A stretch of 64,000 nt of DNA, from the NCBI RefSeq assembly GCF_013113835.1, contig NZ_VTYQ01000003.1, positions 806,001 through 870,000 of the forward strand. Direction: 5' to 3'. The stretch comes from Vibrio sp. RE88 (GTDB taxonomy: Bacteria; Pseudomonadota; Gammaproteobacteria; Enterobacterales; Vibrionaceae). Position numbers and translations under genes: made by a program. The notes beneath the pieces are model-generated. The model had not been told where the DNA came from. It worked only from the letters and a program-made list of their open reading frames with translations, and did not search any database. Below, one piece after another: positions 20,218-29,500 of this stretch (within the stretch, counting starts at the first letter, position 1; every line of letters begins with the position of its first letter).

Positions 20218-20350
20218 CATTTTTTTCGTCAAATTTGAATTACAGCAAAAATCCCAATTTTAAATCTTTAACCCGAAGTCACTCTGATTATCTTGCCTTG
20301 TTATGACACTTTGATATAAATGCCCTACTGGAAGTATGAGAATGATGTGA

Positions 20351-21877
20351 ATGAAGAAGCATTACTTGAACCATTGGACATCAATCAGCGCCTTGCTGTT
20401 TTCTGTATTGATGTTATCCGGCTGTCAGATTGAGTCAGAGCCCAAAAGTGATTTGGACCAGATACGTGAGCGTGGTGTGTTACGTGTCGGCACTCTGAAT
20501 AACCAGCTGTCTTACTATATCGGTCCTGATGGCCCAGCAGGTTTGGATTACGAACTGGCCCGCGAATTCGCCAATGAGCTTGGTGTGCAGTTGGAAATGA
20601 AACCAGCCTATCGTATCTCGTCGTTATATCCCGCGCTGGCCAAAGGTGAAATCGACATTATCGCTGCAGGTTTGACGCAGTCCCCGGAACGTATGGAACG
20701 ATTCCGCCCCGGCCCCGCTTACTACTACGTCAGCCAACAGGTTGTGTATAAAAAAGGTAAGAGGCGACCACGTAACCTAGAGCAACTCCTTAACATCCAG
20801 CCCGTACCAACGGATGATGGTGAAGAGCTGCCGATCCTCAAGATCATCAGTGACTCACACGTCAAACAGACCCTGAGCGCCATCAAACAAGAAGAGCACC
20901 CTGATTTTGCCTTTGAAGTAGATCCGGACGCTGAAGTAAGTGACCTGCTCAAACAAGTCTCTGATGGAGAGCTGATGTTCACGGTTGCTGACTCAGTTGA
21001 AGTCTCTTTATCACAACGTATCTATCCCGATATAGCGCTCGCATTTGAGCTGACAGAAGACCAACCTATCTCTTGGTTTGTCCGACGCTCTGAAGATGAA
21101 AGCCTTTATGCGCTTATGATCGAATTCTTCGGCTACACCAAACAATCTGGTCACCTAGCCTCTTTAGAAGAAAAATACATCGGTCATATTGGCAGCTTCG
21201 ATTACGTTGATACCCGCGCTTTTATTCGTGCGCTCGACTCTAAGCTTCCACAATGGTCACCTCTGTTTAAAGAATATTCGGATGAATTTGACTGGCGACT
21301 TGTGGCGGCACTAGCGTATCAGGAATCACACTGGAACCCACTTGCCAAATCTCCGACAGGAGTACGAGGCATGATGATGTTGACACTGCCAACCGCTAAA
21401 AGTGTTGGCGTCACCAATCGTCTCGATCCTAAGCAGTCAGTGCGTGGTGGAGTTGATTACCTGCGACGAATGGTATCTCGCATTCCCGACTCCATTGATG
21501 AGCATGAAAAAATTTGGTTTGCCCTAGCGTCCTATAACGTTGGCTACGGCCACATGATGGATGCCCGAAGGCTCACGAAAAAGCAAGGCGGTAATCCAGA
21601 TGCATGGGCTGATGTGAAAGATCGCCTGCCGTTGCTGCGCCAGAAAAAGTACTACAGCCAAACCCGCTATGGCTATGCACGCGGTGATGAAGCGAGAAAC
21701 TACGTCGAGAATATTCGCCGCTATTACCAGAGTATCATCGGCCATGTCGAACAGCAGACCACGGACAACAGCGATGTCAATATTGATGATCTCGCCGTGA
21801 TTGAAGTACCAGACAGCGCTATCTCAGCAGCTCCAGCGGTATCTTCAGCTGCGCCAGTTGAAGAAATACAAGAATAG
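20351..21877 (+). CDS. mltF: Membrane-bound lytic murein transglycosylase F
   Basis: MltF cleaves peptidoglycan strands and leaves 1,6-anhydro ends. The 508-residue protein starts with a signal peptide and lipobox LSGC (Cys25), so it is probably an outer-membrane lipoprotein. An ABC-type solute-binding domain (about 42-275) is followed by a lysozyme-like SLT domain (about 295-430) with catalytic E325 in AYQESHWNP. The tail (about 455-508) is acidic and Ala/Ser-rich. The neighbour purL is divergent. The arrangement purL-mltF-tadA is widespread in gamma-proteobacteria. Confidence 0.95.
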   Translation: MKKHYLNHWTSISALLFSVLMLSGCQIESEPKSDLDQIRERGVLRVGTLNNQLSYYIGPDGPAGLDYELAREFANELGVQLEMKPAYRISSLYPALAKGEIDIIAAGLTQSPERMERFRPGPAYYYVSQQVVYKKGKRRPRNLEQLLNIQPVPTDDGEELPILKIISDSHVKQTLSAIKQEEHPDFAFEVDPDAEVSDLLKQVSDGELMFTVADSVEVSLSQRIYPDIALAFELTEDQPISWFVRRSEDESLYALMIEFFGYTKQSGHLASLEEKYIGHIGSFDYVDTRAFIRALDSKLPQWSPLFKEYSDEFDWRLVAALAYQESHWNPLAKSPTGVRGMMMLTLPTAKSVGVTNRLDPKQSVRGGVDYLRRMVSRIPDSIDEHEKIWFALASYNVGYGHMMDARRLTKKQGGNPDAWADVKDRLPLLRQKKYYSQTRYGYARGDEARNYVENIRRYYQSIIGHVEQQTTDNSDVNIDDLAVIEVPDSAISAAPAVSSAAPVEEIQE

Positions 21878-21890
21878 AAACAAACCGTTA

Positions 21891-21930
21891 AAGTGCCCAA
21901 TCATTGATTAATGATTGGGCACTTGAATTT
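21891..21930 (+). terminator. Terminator of mltF
   Basis: A perfect 13-base stem AGTGCCCAATCAT / ATGATTGGGCACT with a short loop TGATTA, followed by TGAATTTT. Confidence 0.88.
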
Positions 21931-22089
21931 TACTTGCCTGACCCAAACATAGTATCGTGAGCCAGCCTTTTCAGTAGCATTATTTAAATGGTAACAATTG
22001 GCTGGTAAAAGACGAGTTACATAACGTAATCAATGCCTTCGATACAAAAGGCAATCATACAGTTCTAACCCACAACAGGAGGTTGTTTT

Positions 22090-22224
22090 ATGCGTAGACG
22101 TAAAATGCAGTCAAAACGCCTTAATAAAACCGTTGCGGCAAACCGCCGTAAAAGAATGCTCAGCAATAACAAGAAGAAAGTCATTGCCCGTCATCGAGCT
22201 TTTATGCAGCTAATTTGTGCATAA
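22090..22224 (+). CDS. 44-residue very basic microprotein
   Basis: The reading frame starts at ATG 22090, five bases after the strong ribosome binding site AGGAGG, and encodes 44 residues. It begins MRRRKMQSKRLNKT, and Lys plus Arg make up over 40 percent. A perfect 10-base terminator stem follows eight bases after the stop. Its charge suggests binding to nucleic acid or ribosomes, but I recognise no family and claim no function. Strong signals at both ends support real expression. Confidence 0.65.
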   Translation: MRRRKMQSKRLNKTVAANRRKRMLSNNKKKVIARHRAFMQLICA

Positions 22225-22232
22225 CCCAGTTG

Positions 22233-22258
22233 GCAAACACCTTGAATCAGGTGTTTGC
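22233..22258. terminator. Hairpin after the microprotein gene
   Basis: GCAAACACCT pairs perfectly with AGGTGTTTGC around TGAATC. It lies between the microprotein gene and the convergent tadA, with only a weak T tract. Confidence 0.7.
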
Positions 22259-22266
22259 TGAAAACC

Positions 22267-22776
22267 CTACCCTTCTGAACGCTTCATCTGTTTTTGCGCT
22301 TTTTTCTCTTTACGGCGACGTTTAAAGAACGCCTGAAGCTGGCCTCGACACTCTTCTTCCATCAGCCCTTGTTCAATATCGGCATAGTGATACGCCGCCT
22401 GATGTTCAAACAAGTTGAGTACTGTTCCTGCCGCTCCCGCTTTTAGATCAGGGGCACCATAAACAATGCGTTTCACTCGGCTGTGGAGTAACGCCCCCGC
22501 GCACATAGGGCATGGCTCTAGCGTGACGTATAACGTTGTATCCAACAGTCGGTAATTTTCCAGCACTTGGCCTGCTTTGCGCAATACCTGCATTTCAGCA
22601 TGAGCCGTCGCATCATGATGACCAATTGACTGATTCCAACCTTCAGCTACGATCTCACCATCTTTCACTAATACAGCACCAACAGGAACTTCTCCCTCAG
22701 CTTCGGCCTGAGCAGCCAGCTCCATAGCACGGCGCATGAAAAACTCGTCTTGAGGGGTAAATTGAGATTCTGACAA
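22267..22776 (-). CDS. tadA: tRNA-specific adenosine deaminase
   Basis: TadA deaminates A34 to inosine in tRNA-Arg(ACG). The zinc-binding, proton-shuttling motif HAE (in HAEMQVLRKAG) and PCPMCAG are present, with a basic C-terminus (KRRRKEKKAQKQMKR). I place the start at TTG 22776 (MSESQFTPQDEF, 169 residues), because GGAG lies six bases upstream and this is the family's length. An ATG 54 bases further upstream (22830) has no ribosome binding site. Confidence 0.93.
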   Translation of the reverse strand: MSESQFTPQDEFFMRRAMELAAQAEAEGEVPVGAVLVKDGEIVAEGWNQSIGHHDATAHAEMQVLRKAGQVLENYRLLDTTLYVTLEPCPMCAGALLHSRVKRIVYGAPDLKAGAAGTVLNLFEHQAAYHYADIEQGLMEEECRGQLQAFFKRRRKEKKAQKQMKRSEG

Positions 22777-22891
22777 AGAAAACTCCGGTTGTATGAGTAA
22801 ACGACTAGAGGTAGCAAATTCTACCCGCATGAACGCGGAAGTGAAAGCAGGACGCAGAGCACCTCACACAAACTGACCTTCCCAGCACTAA

Positions 22892-22924
22892 AAAAGAAAG
22901 CGCCAGTCTTTCGACCAGCGCTTC
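22892..22924 (-). terminator. Terminator of the AbgT-family gene
   Basis: On the minus strand AGCGCTGGTC / GACTGGCGCT with a GAAA tetraloop is followed by TTTCTTTTTT, about 70 bases after the transporter stop. Confidence 0.88.
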
Positions 22925-22994
22925 TAAAACCCTAATACCTAAATAGTTGGTGTTGCGCAGTTAACAACTGCTACAGCGCCAAATATGACGGTAT

Positions 22995-24554
22995 TTACAT
23001 TGTGTATGTGTATGGCGCTTGGATACCTAGAGGAATGCCTAACATCCAGTAAGCCACTAGGAAGATGGACCAGCCGATTAGCATTGCAATTGAGAATGGC
23101 ATCATTAGTGACGCTAGCGTACCGATACCAGTCGACTTCACGTAACGCTGACAGTAAACCACAACCAGTGGGAAGAACACCATCAGAGGTGAAATGATGT
23201 TCGATACCGAGTCACCTACACGGTAAGCAGCTTGAGATAGCTCAGGAGAAATCCCCACCGCCATTAGCATAGGTACCAGAATCGGACCAATCAGTGCCCA
23301 TTTCGCTGAAGCAGAACCGATCAGAAGGTTCACTGACGCTGTTAGCAGAATCATACCAATGATGGTCGCTTCACCTGATAAGTTCATTGCTTTCAAACCT
23401 TCTGCACCGTATAGCGCAAGCATAGTACCGATGTTTGATTGCGCGAATGCAGATAGGAACTGCGCACAGAAGAACGACATTACGATGTATGCACCCATGG
23501 TCGACATGGTGTCCGCCATCGCTTTGATGATGTCGTTACTGGTCTTGAACGTACCAGAAACTCGACCGTACACGTAACCTGGGATAATGAACAAGATGAA
23601 GATCAACGGAACGATAGACTTCATGATTGGCGCAGAGAACGCGGTAATCTCGCCTTCCGGTGAACGCAGTGCAGAATTTTCAGGAAGAATCGCCGCCACA
23701 AGAAGGGCAATACCCGCCATCATCGCCCAACCCGCGTAACGGAACGCTTTCGACTCAAGCTCAGTGAACGAGCCAAGATCCGGTGCTTTTTCTGCGTCTT
23801 CGTCGATTGGAGTGCTCTTTAGGCGTGGTTCAATGATTTTCTCTGTCACGTACCAACCGATAGCCACGATGATCACCGAAGAAATACCGGTAAAGAAGAT
23901 GTTCGCTAATGGGTTAACCACGTACTCAGGATCGAGAACTTGCGCCGCAGTTTGCGTGAAGCCAGCTAATAGCGGGTCGATACCTGAAGGGATAAAGTTT
24001 GCTGAGAAACCACCTGATACACCTGCAAACGCTGCCGCAATACCCGCAAGAGGGTGACGGCCTGCCGCGTGGAAGATGATACCACCAAGAGGGATAACCA
24101 GAACGTAGCCTGCATCGGCCGCAGTGTGCGATACGATAGCGACAAGAATGAGCATTGGCGTCAGAAGCTTCGCTGGCGTGAAGTTCAGCATCTTCTTAAG
24201 ACCGGTTGTGATGAAGCCCGAAGAATCAGCCACACCTACACCCAACATCGCGACAAGAACAATACCCAGAGGTGCAAAACCAGTAAAGGTGGTCACCATG
24301 TTGGCTAAGAAGCTTGCTAAGGATTCGCCAGTTAAAAGGTTGTTGATTGCAAGTGCTTCGCCCGAACGAGGGTTAACCAAATCAAAACTGACATTTGAGA
24401 GCAATGCCGATGCTGCCCATGTAATGATCAGTGCCCAAAAGAACAGAATGGCCGGATCCGGGATTTTATTACCGACTCGTTCGATAAAATTAAGAAAGCG
24501 ATCCATGCCATTTGGCTTAGACGATGGCGCTTTGTTTACTGCTTGGTTACTCAT
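22995..24554 (-). CDS. AbgT-family transporter
   Basis: A 519-residue inner-membrane protein of the AbgT family, with about 11-13 hydrophobic segments. The first cytosolic part, MSNQAVNKAPSSKPNGMDRFLNFIERVGNKIPDP, leads into the first helix, and the repeated hairpin motif regions (GVSGGFSANFIPSGIDPLLAGFTQ near 185, and SASAKWALIGPILVPMLM near 425) are typical. E. coli AbgT imports p-aminobenzoyl-glutamate; other members (MtrF, YdaH) expel sulfonamides. The direction here cannot be read from sequence. It is monocistronic, with its own terminator. Confidence 0.92.
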   Translation of the reverse strand: MSNQAVNKAPSSKPNGMDRFLNFIERVGNKIPDPAILFFWALIITWAASALLSNVSFDLVNPRSGEALAINNLLTGESLASFLANMVTTFTGFAPLGIVLVAMLGVGVADSSGFITTGLKKMLNFTPAKLLTPMLILVAIVSHTAADAGYVLVIPLGGIIFHAAGRHPLAGIAAAFAGVSGGFSANFIPSGIDPLLAGFTQTAAQVLDPEYVVNPLANIFFTGISSVIIVAIGWYVTEKIIEPRLKSTPIDEDAEKAPDLGSFTELESKAFRYAGWAMMAGIALLVAAILPENSALRSPEGEITAFSAPIMKSIVPLIFILFIIPGYVYGRVSGTFKTSNDIIKAMADTMSTMGAYIVMSFFCAQFLSAFAQSNIGTMLALYGAEGLKAMNLSGEATIIGMILLTASVNLLIGSASAKWALIGPILVPMLMAVGISPELSQAAYRVGDSVSNIISPLMVFFPLVVVYCQRYVKSTGIGTLASLMMPFSIAMLIGWSIFLVAYWMLGIPLGIQAPYTYTM

Positions 24555-24830
24555 GGTAACTCCATATGTGATGTTGTTGCCTTAGGCCTGTAATAATTGT
24601 AGTAACGACCTATTTTTCAACTACACATTTTATTAAATCACCCTTTCAAAAGCACAAGATTCCAGAAGTTTTTCCATATTTGGAGACATATTTTGCAAAA
24701 TTGCCATCACCACGCAACAAAGTACAAACATTAGCCACCCATAGAATGAAACAGATTTGAAACCATTTTGAAAAATATAGAGAACACTTTTAAGTAAAAT
24801 ATCAATAATTCATTTTGAATATAAAATAGC

Positions 24831-25262
24831 CTACATACTAAATTCATTGAATTTAGAAACTGATGTCATCAGCTCAATGGATTGATGTTTTCCATGACGA
24901 TCGAGCCAACACACCTCCACGGTAATGTACTTAACTTCAACCCCATTTTGTAACGAGGAGCGAGCCTCGCATCGTGTCTGGAAATACTCAGCGGATGATG
25001 GCTGACACTGAGTTTGTGAATAACAGGCTTCTTGTTCTATATCGGTGAATTGATAACTTTCCCCCTTCACCGTTGATCCATGCGCGGTGAACTGCTCAAG
25101 CTGAGATTCTGCCAAATAGAGCGCTTCAATAGCCCGTTCAGCCCTATCGGATTTCATTTCAACATAGGTATGTAATTTGACTAAACCAACAGCACTGCCG
25201 CTGACAAGCAAGAGAGCCAATAGCACCTCAAACAAGCTGACACCTTTCTGGTTAGAAATCAT
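24831..25262 (-). CDS. Type IV minor pilin, PilV-like
   Basis: A 143-residue prepilin. The cleavage motif is KG-VSLFE, with Gly at -1 and Glu at +5, followed by a hydrophobic helix. The C-terminal domain contains two pairs of cysteines. I chose ATG 25262 (MISNQKG), which gives a short leader and overlaps the end of the upstream gene by 11 bases. It is the last gene of the fimT-pilW-pilX-pilV operon. Minor pilins of this class prime assembly of the pilus and can present adhesins. No clear terminator is visible downstream. Confidence 0.8.
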   Translation of the reverse strand: MISNQKGVSLFEVLLALLLVSGSAVGLVKLHTYVEMKSDRAERAIEALYLAESQLEQFTAHGSTVKGESYQFTDIEQEACYSQTQCQPSSAEYFQTRCEARSSLQNGVEVKYITVEVCWLDRHGKHQSIELMTSVSKFNEFSM

Positions 25263-26544
25263 GCCAACTACCATTGCTCCATTTGACCTTATGAAAATGT
25301 CGAGCAGCCGAGGCCGTGACATCTTTATTGAACTGCATGTATAGATCATTGTTGATCAAGGCATAGCTATCAGGAGCATCCAACACTAAACCACCCAACG
25401 GATAAACTTTACCACTCTGAAAATAACTCACTTTTTGTTGCTCTACTGTGTTCAGCAAAGCATGCTCGTTCAAAGATGCAATCAATGCCGAAAGCAATGG
25501 ATTATTGTCTGATAGTCCCCAATCAACAAAACCAGCAGACGGGCTCTCAGAAACAAAGTGATAAATCATGGCCTTCAATGCTTGGTTTCCTGAAATAGAA
25601 GCTATGCCATTGTGGAGCACCAGTATCAAGCCTCCATTCAAATGAGTATCAATGGCAAGGTTTATGGATTGCAGGTCATCTGGGTTAAGTTCACAGCTGC
25701 CGTATACCCAAATAAGCTCATGATATGCTTTGATAAGATTTGTAATCTGCTGGCCGCAATTTTCTATGTACTGCGCACTGGGTAACTCACTCGGTAAACG
25801 TGGCATGACACTTTTAAGCTCTTCTGGTACATAACCGAACAAGCTAGTGTCTGACATAACCTCAAACCAATGGCTACGTGGCACATTAAAAACTTCCTGA
25901 AATACATCAAGTTGCTCCACATGCTCGAAGTCTTTGTGAGTTAAAGAGAGCTGCCAACTGAAATCGGTGTAGTGAGTTTGGTTACATTGGTGTGAGTCGG
26001 CTCCATGACTCTCAGGAAAATAACGCGAGATATCGGTTGCTTGATACGGATGCGTGGTGTCGTAGCTATGCGCATAGAAAATATTCTGATAGCGAGCCGA
26101 GGTGCACGCCCAGCGGAACTCGCTAACGCGTTGATTCACGCGCGGCGCTATGTTGAGCCCACCATTGACCAATAAGTGAGAGATTGCGGTGATTGGGCTT
26201 TTGATTTGAAGTTCGGGCAGAAGAAACGCTTTGCTTAAGGTTAAGAAGCCACTGGTTGCACGAACAATATGTGGTGTTCCAGTTTCGATATCAAGCGCAT
26301 CTAAACTCAGTTGCTGCTGACAGTCACTCAGCTCTTCTGGTATGGCTTGTTTTCCAACAACAGAGGAAATCGCACACTCCAACCCACCTTCTGCACGCCA
26401 ATGTGCACGGCGACTTTCCACTTCATTTTGACTGCGTTTAATTTGGTAGAATAAGGCTTTATAACTGCCCATGACAATCATGAGCACGCCAGCTAGCAAA
26501 AGGCTGGTGATTAAAAGAGTTGCTGCGCCTCGTTGAAATACCAT
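25252..26544 (-). CDS. Large PilX/GspK-like minor pilin
   Basis: A 430-residue protein in the minor pilin operon, far larger than its neighbours. Starting at ATG 26544 (MVFQRGAATLLI), it has an RG-AATLL prepilin-type site followed by a hydrophobic helix (about residues 7-27), like the PilX N-terminal domain. Position +5 is Leu, not Glu, as in tip pilins GspK and some PilX. The remaining 380 residues form an unfamiliar soluble domain with a CSF-like set of scattered cysteines. It overlaps pilV by 11 bases and starts just after the pilW stop. A tip-capping role is inferred, not shown. Confidence 0.72.
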   Translation of the reverse strand: MVFQRGAATLLITSLLLAGVLMIVMGSYKALFYQIKRSQNEVESRRAHWRAEGGLECAISSVVGKQAIPEELSDCQQQLSLDALDIETGTPHIVRATSGFLTLSKAFLLPELQIKSPITAISHLLVNGGLNIAPRVNQRVSEFRWACTSARYQNIFYAHSYDTTHPYQATDISRYFPESHGADSHQCNQTHYTDFSWQLSLTHKDFEHVEQLDVFQEVFNVPRSHWFEVMSDTSLFGYVPEELKSVMPRLPSELPSAQYIENCGQQITNLIKAYHELIWVYGSCELNPDDLQSINLAIDTHLNGGLILVLHNGIASISGNQALKAMIYHFVSESPSAGFVDWGLSDNNPLLSALIASLNEHALLNTVEQQKVSYFQSGKVYPLGGLVLDAPDSYALINNDLYMQFNKDVTASAARHFHKVKWSNGSWHDF

Positions 26545-26545
26545 G

Positions 26546-27181
26546 TCACCAGTTCCTCTGTTTAATGGAAAAGGTGAGCGTCTTCGATACCTCTGGGGCA
26601 AAGCGTAAATGGGTACTGAGTTCAACATTGAGTAGTGAAGAAGTATGGGTAGCACCGGTTAAAGGCACGGAATCCAGTGCAAATTCGGTCACAGCAATAC
26701 GATTGCTATCGAACACTGTGTTACAGGTATTACCAAAATGTGTGGTGAAGTTTTCTGCTTCTAAAGCCGACATAGCTCTTGGTAGCTTCTTCTCACACAC
26801 TCTCAAAACCTCTTTTGACTCGCTCTGCCGCAGGTAAACTACATTCGTATATGCTGTTTCAGCTCTTAAGCGGCCTGACAGGTAGGCATACGCGAGTAGT
26901 GTATATTGCTCACTATGTTTGACATAGTAAGTCTCTGCTGCGCCAGATAAGCGAACGCTTTCACCCAGCACGCCACCATAACCCGCTCGATACAAATCTA
27001 ATTTCATCATTTGCAGAACACTGTTCGTGCTTTGCAGCAACATTAGCTCTTTAGCGCGGGCAGCGGAGAGGCGTTGGCTGTGGAGAAGCATACTCACGGC
27101 TATGGAGATGACCATGAGAGAAATCGAAGTAGAAACAAGAAGCTCAATTAGGCTAGACCCCGATTGTCCTCTCCTTAACAT
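26546..27181 (-). CDS. Type IV minor pilin, PilW-like
   Basis: A 211-residue prepilin of the PilW type. The motif QSG-SSLIE (Gly -1, Glu +5) is followed by the hydrophobic helix LLVSTSISLMVISIAVSMLL. The conserved segment LQMMKLDLYRAGYGG at about residue 60 is characteristic of PilW. Start ATG 27181 (MLRRGQSG) overlaps the fimT stop by 7 bases. Two cysteines near the middle could form a disulfide. It acts in the inner membrane, then in the pilus. Confidence 0.82.
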   Translation of the reverse strand: MLRRGQSGSSLIELLVSTSISLMVISIAVSMLLHSQRLSAARAKELMLLQSTNSVLQMMKLDLYRAGYGGVLGESVRLSGAAETYYVKHSEQYTLLAYAYLSGRLRAETAYTNVVYLRQSESKEVLRVCEKKLPRAMSALEAENFTTHFGNTCNTVFDSNRIAVTEFALDSVPLTGATHTSSLLNVELSTHLRFAPEVSKTLTFSIKQRNW

Positions 27182-27666
27182 GGCTGATAACCAAGAGTAA
27201 TGCCCGAAGGCGCACACACTCGTACAATGGCTGAGCGAAAGTGAGTTCTGAGCTCGAGAACCGTTTCCGAAGATAACTTAGGGTAAAATGTAAACCGCCC
27301 GCTTTTGGGTCGTCCATGTGTGGCATCAAAACTAATTTGATTTGAGCTGTAAGTCGTCGCCAGTTCGATGCCGGAAAACGGCTCGCCAGATAAGAGCATT
27401 AAAACTAAACCATTGTCCTCATCTTCACTATCCGTCAAATTCAACGCCCAAGAATCACCTGACCTCTTGAGATGTATCCATAGAGGCTGCCGGCGCAAGA
27501 TCGCTTGAGACTTTGCCATTAAGACAAAGCCATTCAATTCTTTAGCGAGCCTCATCATCTTAGTGGTATCAGACACTGAACTAAAATTAGGAACCGCCCA
27601 TACCAGTAACAAACTCATCACAGACAGAGTGACAACGGACTCGAGTAACGTAAAGCCACGAGGCAT
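27175..27666 (-). CDS. Type IV minor pilin, FimT/GspH-like
   Basis: A 163-residue prepilin and the first gene of the minus-strand operon. The leader MPRG is cut before FTLLE (Phe +1, Glu +5). LAKELNGFVLMAKSQAILRRQPLWIHL (about 40-66) is the FimT/GspH signature. I prefer ATG 27666 for the short leader; an in-frame ATG at 27696 is possible. FimT proteins help bind DNA during natural transformation in some bacteria, so a role in DNA uptake is plausible here. Confidence 0.82.
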   Translation of the reverse strand: MPRGFTLLESVVTLSVMSLLLVWAVPNFSSVSDTTKMMRLAKELNGFVLMAKSQAILRRQPLWIHLKRSGDSWALNLTDSEDEDNGLVLMLLSGEPFSGIELATTYSSNQISFDATHGRPKSGRFTFYPKLSSETVLELRTHFRSAIVRVCAPSGITLGYQPC

Positions 27667-27758
27667 TTCCCAAATCCCTATGTAACTGCTAACCATACTT
27701 GGCTTGATGTTAGCAGCGCATAACAATAGTTCAGGATTGAATACTAGGAGAGCTCGAA

Positions 27759-28196
27759 GTGATTGGCGTAAATAGCTGCAAACGGAGTAAGAAAAGTTTA
27801 ATTGGGATGACGTTACTCGAATTACTGATCGTTGTTACCCTGATTGGTATCCTGGCGATGTTCGCCTATCCAAGCTATTTGGAGCAGGTACGGAAGTCCC
27901 ACCGCATCACCGCTATCACCGACCTCGCCCGCATCCAACTCGAATTAGAATCAAGCTATAACGGCCAATATGATTGGCATAAGGTAATATCGAGTGGGGA
28001 ATGTACAGTATGTATTTCCGACCAAAATCGCTTTGTGTTTAGCGCGACCAGTAACGCCAGTGCGGCTTACATTATCAAAGCGACTGCGCAAGCAAACAGT
28101 CAGCAGAACTTAGACTCTTGCTTACAAGAACACGGTGTTGATTACCTCAGCCTTGATGCTACTAATAAAGCGTTTCCTCTTAGCTGCTGGCAATAA
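27759..28196 (+). CDS. Type IV minor pilin, PilE-like
   Basis: A 145-residue prepilin, divergent from fimT with 92 bases between them. The leader ends SLIG and the mature protein starts MTLLE (Glu +5), followed by LLIVVTLIGILAMFAYPSYLEQVRKSHR, the classic PilE core. Four cysteines form probable disulfides (SGECTVC and two near the end). The start is GTG 27759 with GGAG 8 bases upstream. In V. cholerae a pilE-like gene sits in the same place beside dnaJ, so this is the conserved vibrio minor-pilin locus. Confidence 0.85.
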   Translation: MIGVNSCKRSKKSLIGMTLLELLIVVTLIGILAMFAYPSYLEQVRKSHRITAITDLARIQLELESSYNGQYDWHKVISSGECTVCISDQNRFVFSATSNASAAYIIKATAQANSQQNLDSCLQEHGVDYLSLDATNKAFPLSCWQ

Positions 28197-28197
28197 A

Positions 28198-28221
28198 AAA
28201 GCCTGCTTAACGCAGGCTTTG
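28198..28221. terminator. Bidirectional terminator pilE / dnaJ
   Basis: AAAGCCTGC / GCAGGCTTT with loop TTAAC, two bases after the pilE stop and 16 bases after the convergent dnaJ stop. Confidence 0.92.
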
Positions 28222-28236
28222 TTTAGAATTTGTTTT

Positions 28237-29382
28237 TTAGCTAGTCAGGTCATCGAAGAACTTCTTCACGCCATTGAAAAAGCCTTCAGCTTTTGGCTTG
28301 TGCTTTGTTGCTGCTTCACCACCGCAAGACTCTTCAAACTCTTTCAACAGATCTTTCTGACGAGTACTCAGATTTACCGGAGTTTCTACAACCAGCTTAA
28401 CGATAAGGTCGCCAACACCACCACCGCGAACACCCTTCACGCCTTTACCACGCATGCGGAACATACGACCCGTTTGAGTTTCGGTTGGTACTTTCAGGTT
28501 CACGCGACCATCCAGTGTTGGTACTTCAACTTCACCACCCAGTGCCGCCATTGCAAAGCTGACAGGCACTTCACAGTAAAGGTTGTTGCCATCACGCTCG
28601 AAGATGTGGTGCTCTTTGACGTGGACTTGTACATACAAATCACCCGCTGGAGCGCCCATTTCTCCCGCTTCACCTTCACCAGAAAGACGAATACGATCGC
28701 CAGTATCAACACCAGCAGGAATCTTAACGTTAAGCGTTTTCGTCTTCTGTTTACGGCCTTGACCATGACATGAGTTACAAGGGTCTTTGATGATCTTGCC
28801 TTTACCATGACAGGTAGGACAGGTTTGCTGAACAGCAAAGAAGCCTTGGCGCATCTGAACCTGACCGTGACCGTGACAGGTGCCACACGTTTCAGGAGAC
28901 GAGCCTTTCTTCGCACCGCTACCATCACAAATATCACAGTTCACAAGCGTTGGAACTTCGATTTCTTTTGAAACACCACGGACGGCTTCTTCTAACGACA
29001 GTTCCATGTTGTAGCGCAGGTCTGCACCGCGTTGCGCGCGCTGCTGACCACCACCACGTCGGCCACCGCCAAAGATATCACCAAACACGTCACCAAAAAT
29101 GTCACCGAAATCAGCACCAGCACCGCCGCCAAAGCCACCACCGCCCATGCCGCCTTGTTCGAAGGCTGCGTGACCGTATTGGTCGTAGGCTGCTTTTTTC
29201 TGAGGATCCAGTAGGATTTCGTACGCTTCTTTTACTTCTTTAAACTTCTCTGCAGCAGACTCATCACCCTGGTTGCGGTCTGGGTGGAATTTCATTGCAA
29301 GGCGCTTGTACGCCTTTTTAATATCACGTTCTGATGCATCTCGGCTTACGCCTAATACTTCGTAAAAATCACGTTTTGACAT
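28237..29382 (-). CDS. dnaJ: Chaperone DnaJ (Hsp40)
   Basis: DnaJ delivers clients to DnaK and stimulates its ATPase. The 381-residue protein has, in order, a J domain with HPD at about residue 33, a Gly/Phe-rich linker (about 75-115), four CxxCxGxG zinc repeats (about 145-210: [32 protein letters not shown]) and a C-terminal client-binding domain. I chose ATG 29382 ([11 protein letters not shown]), the family start. It is cotranscribed with dnaK from the heat-shock promoter at 31522; a strong hairpin lies in the 179-base gap. Confidence 0.98.
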   Translation of the reverse strand: MSKRDFYEVLGVSRDASERDIKKAYKRLAMKFHPDRNQGDESAAEKFKEVKEAYEILLDPQKKAAYDQYGHAAFEQGGMGGGGFGGGAGADFGDIFGDVFGDIFGGGRRGGGQQRAQRGADLRYNMELSLEEAVRGVSKEIEVPTLVNCDICDGSGAKKGSSPETCGTCHGHGQVQMRQGFFAVQQTCPTCHGKGKIIKDPCNSCHGQGRKQKTKTLNVKIPAGVDTGDRIRLSGEGEAGEMGAPAGDLYVQVHVKEHHIFERDGNNLYCEVPVSFAMAALGGEVEVPTLDGRVNLKVPTETQTGRMFRMRGKGVKGVRGGGVGDLIVKLVVETPVNLSTRQKDLLKEFEESCGGEAATKHKPKAEGFFNGVKKFFDDLTS

Positions 29383-29500
29383 GTTCTTCGTCACCAATTT
29401 ATTACTGCAAACGACCGATTGTCGCTTGGTGTTTGTATCGTTCTAGATAAAGGCTTTGTGCAAAAGTGCTTATCTGGAAAGACAGCGTATTTACAAACAG

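Noticed and set aside
28135..28773. Long open frame on the plus strand inside dnaJ
   Set aside because: It is antisense to dnaJ and lacks a ribosome binding site; it reflects codon use of dnaJ.
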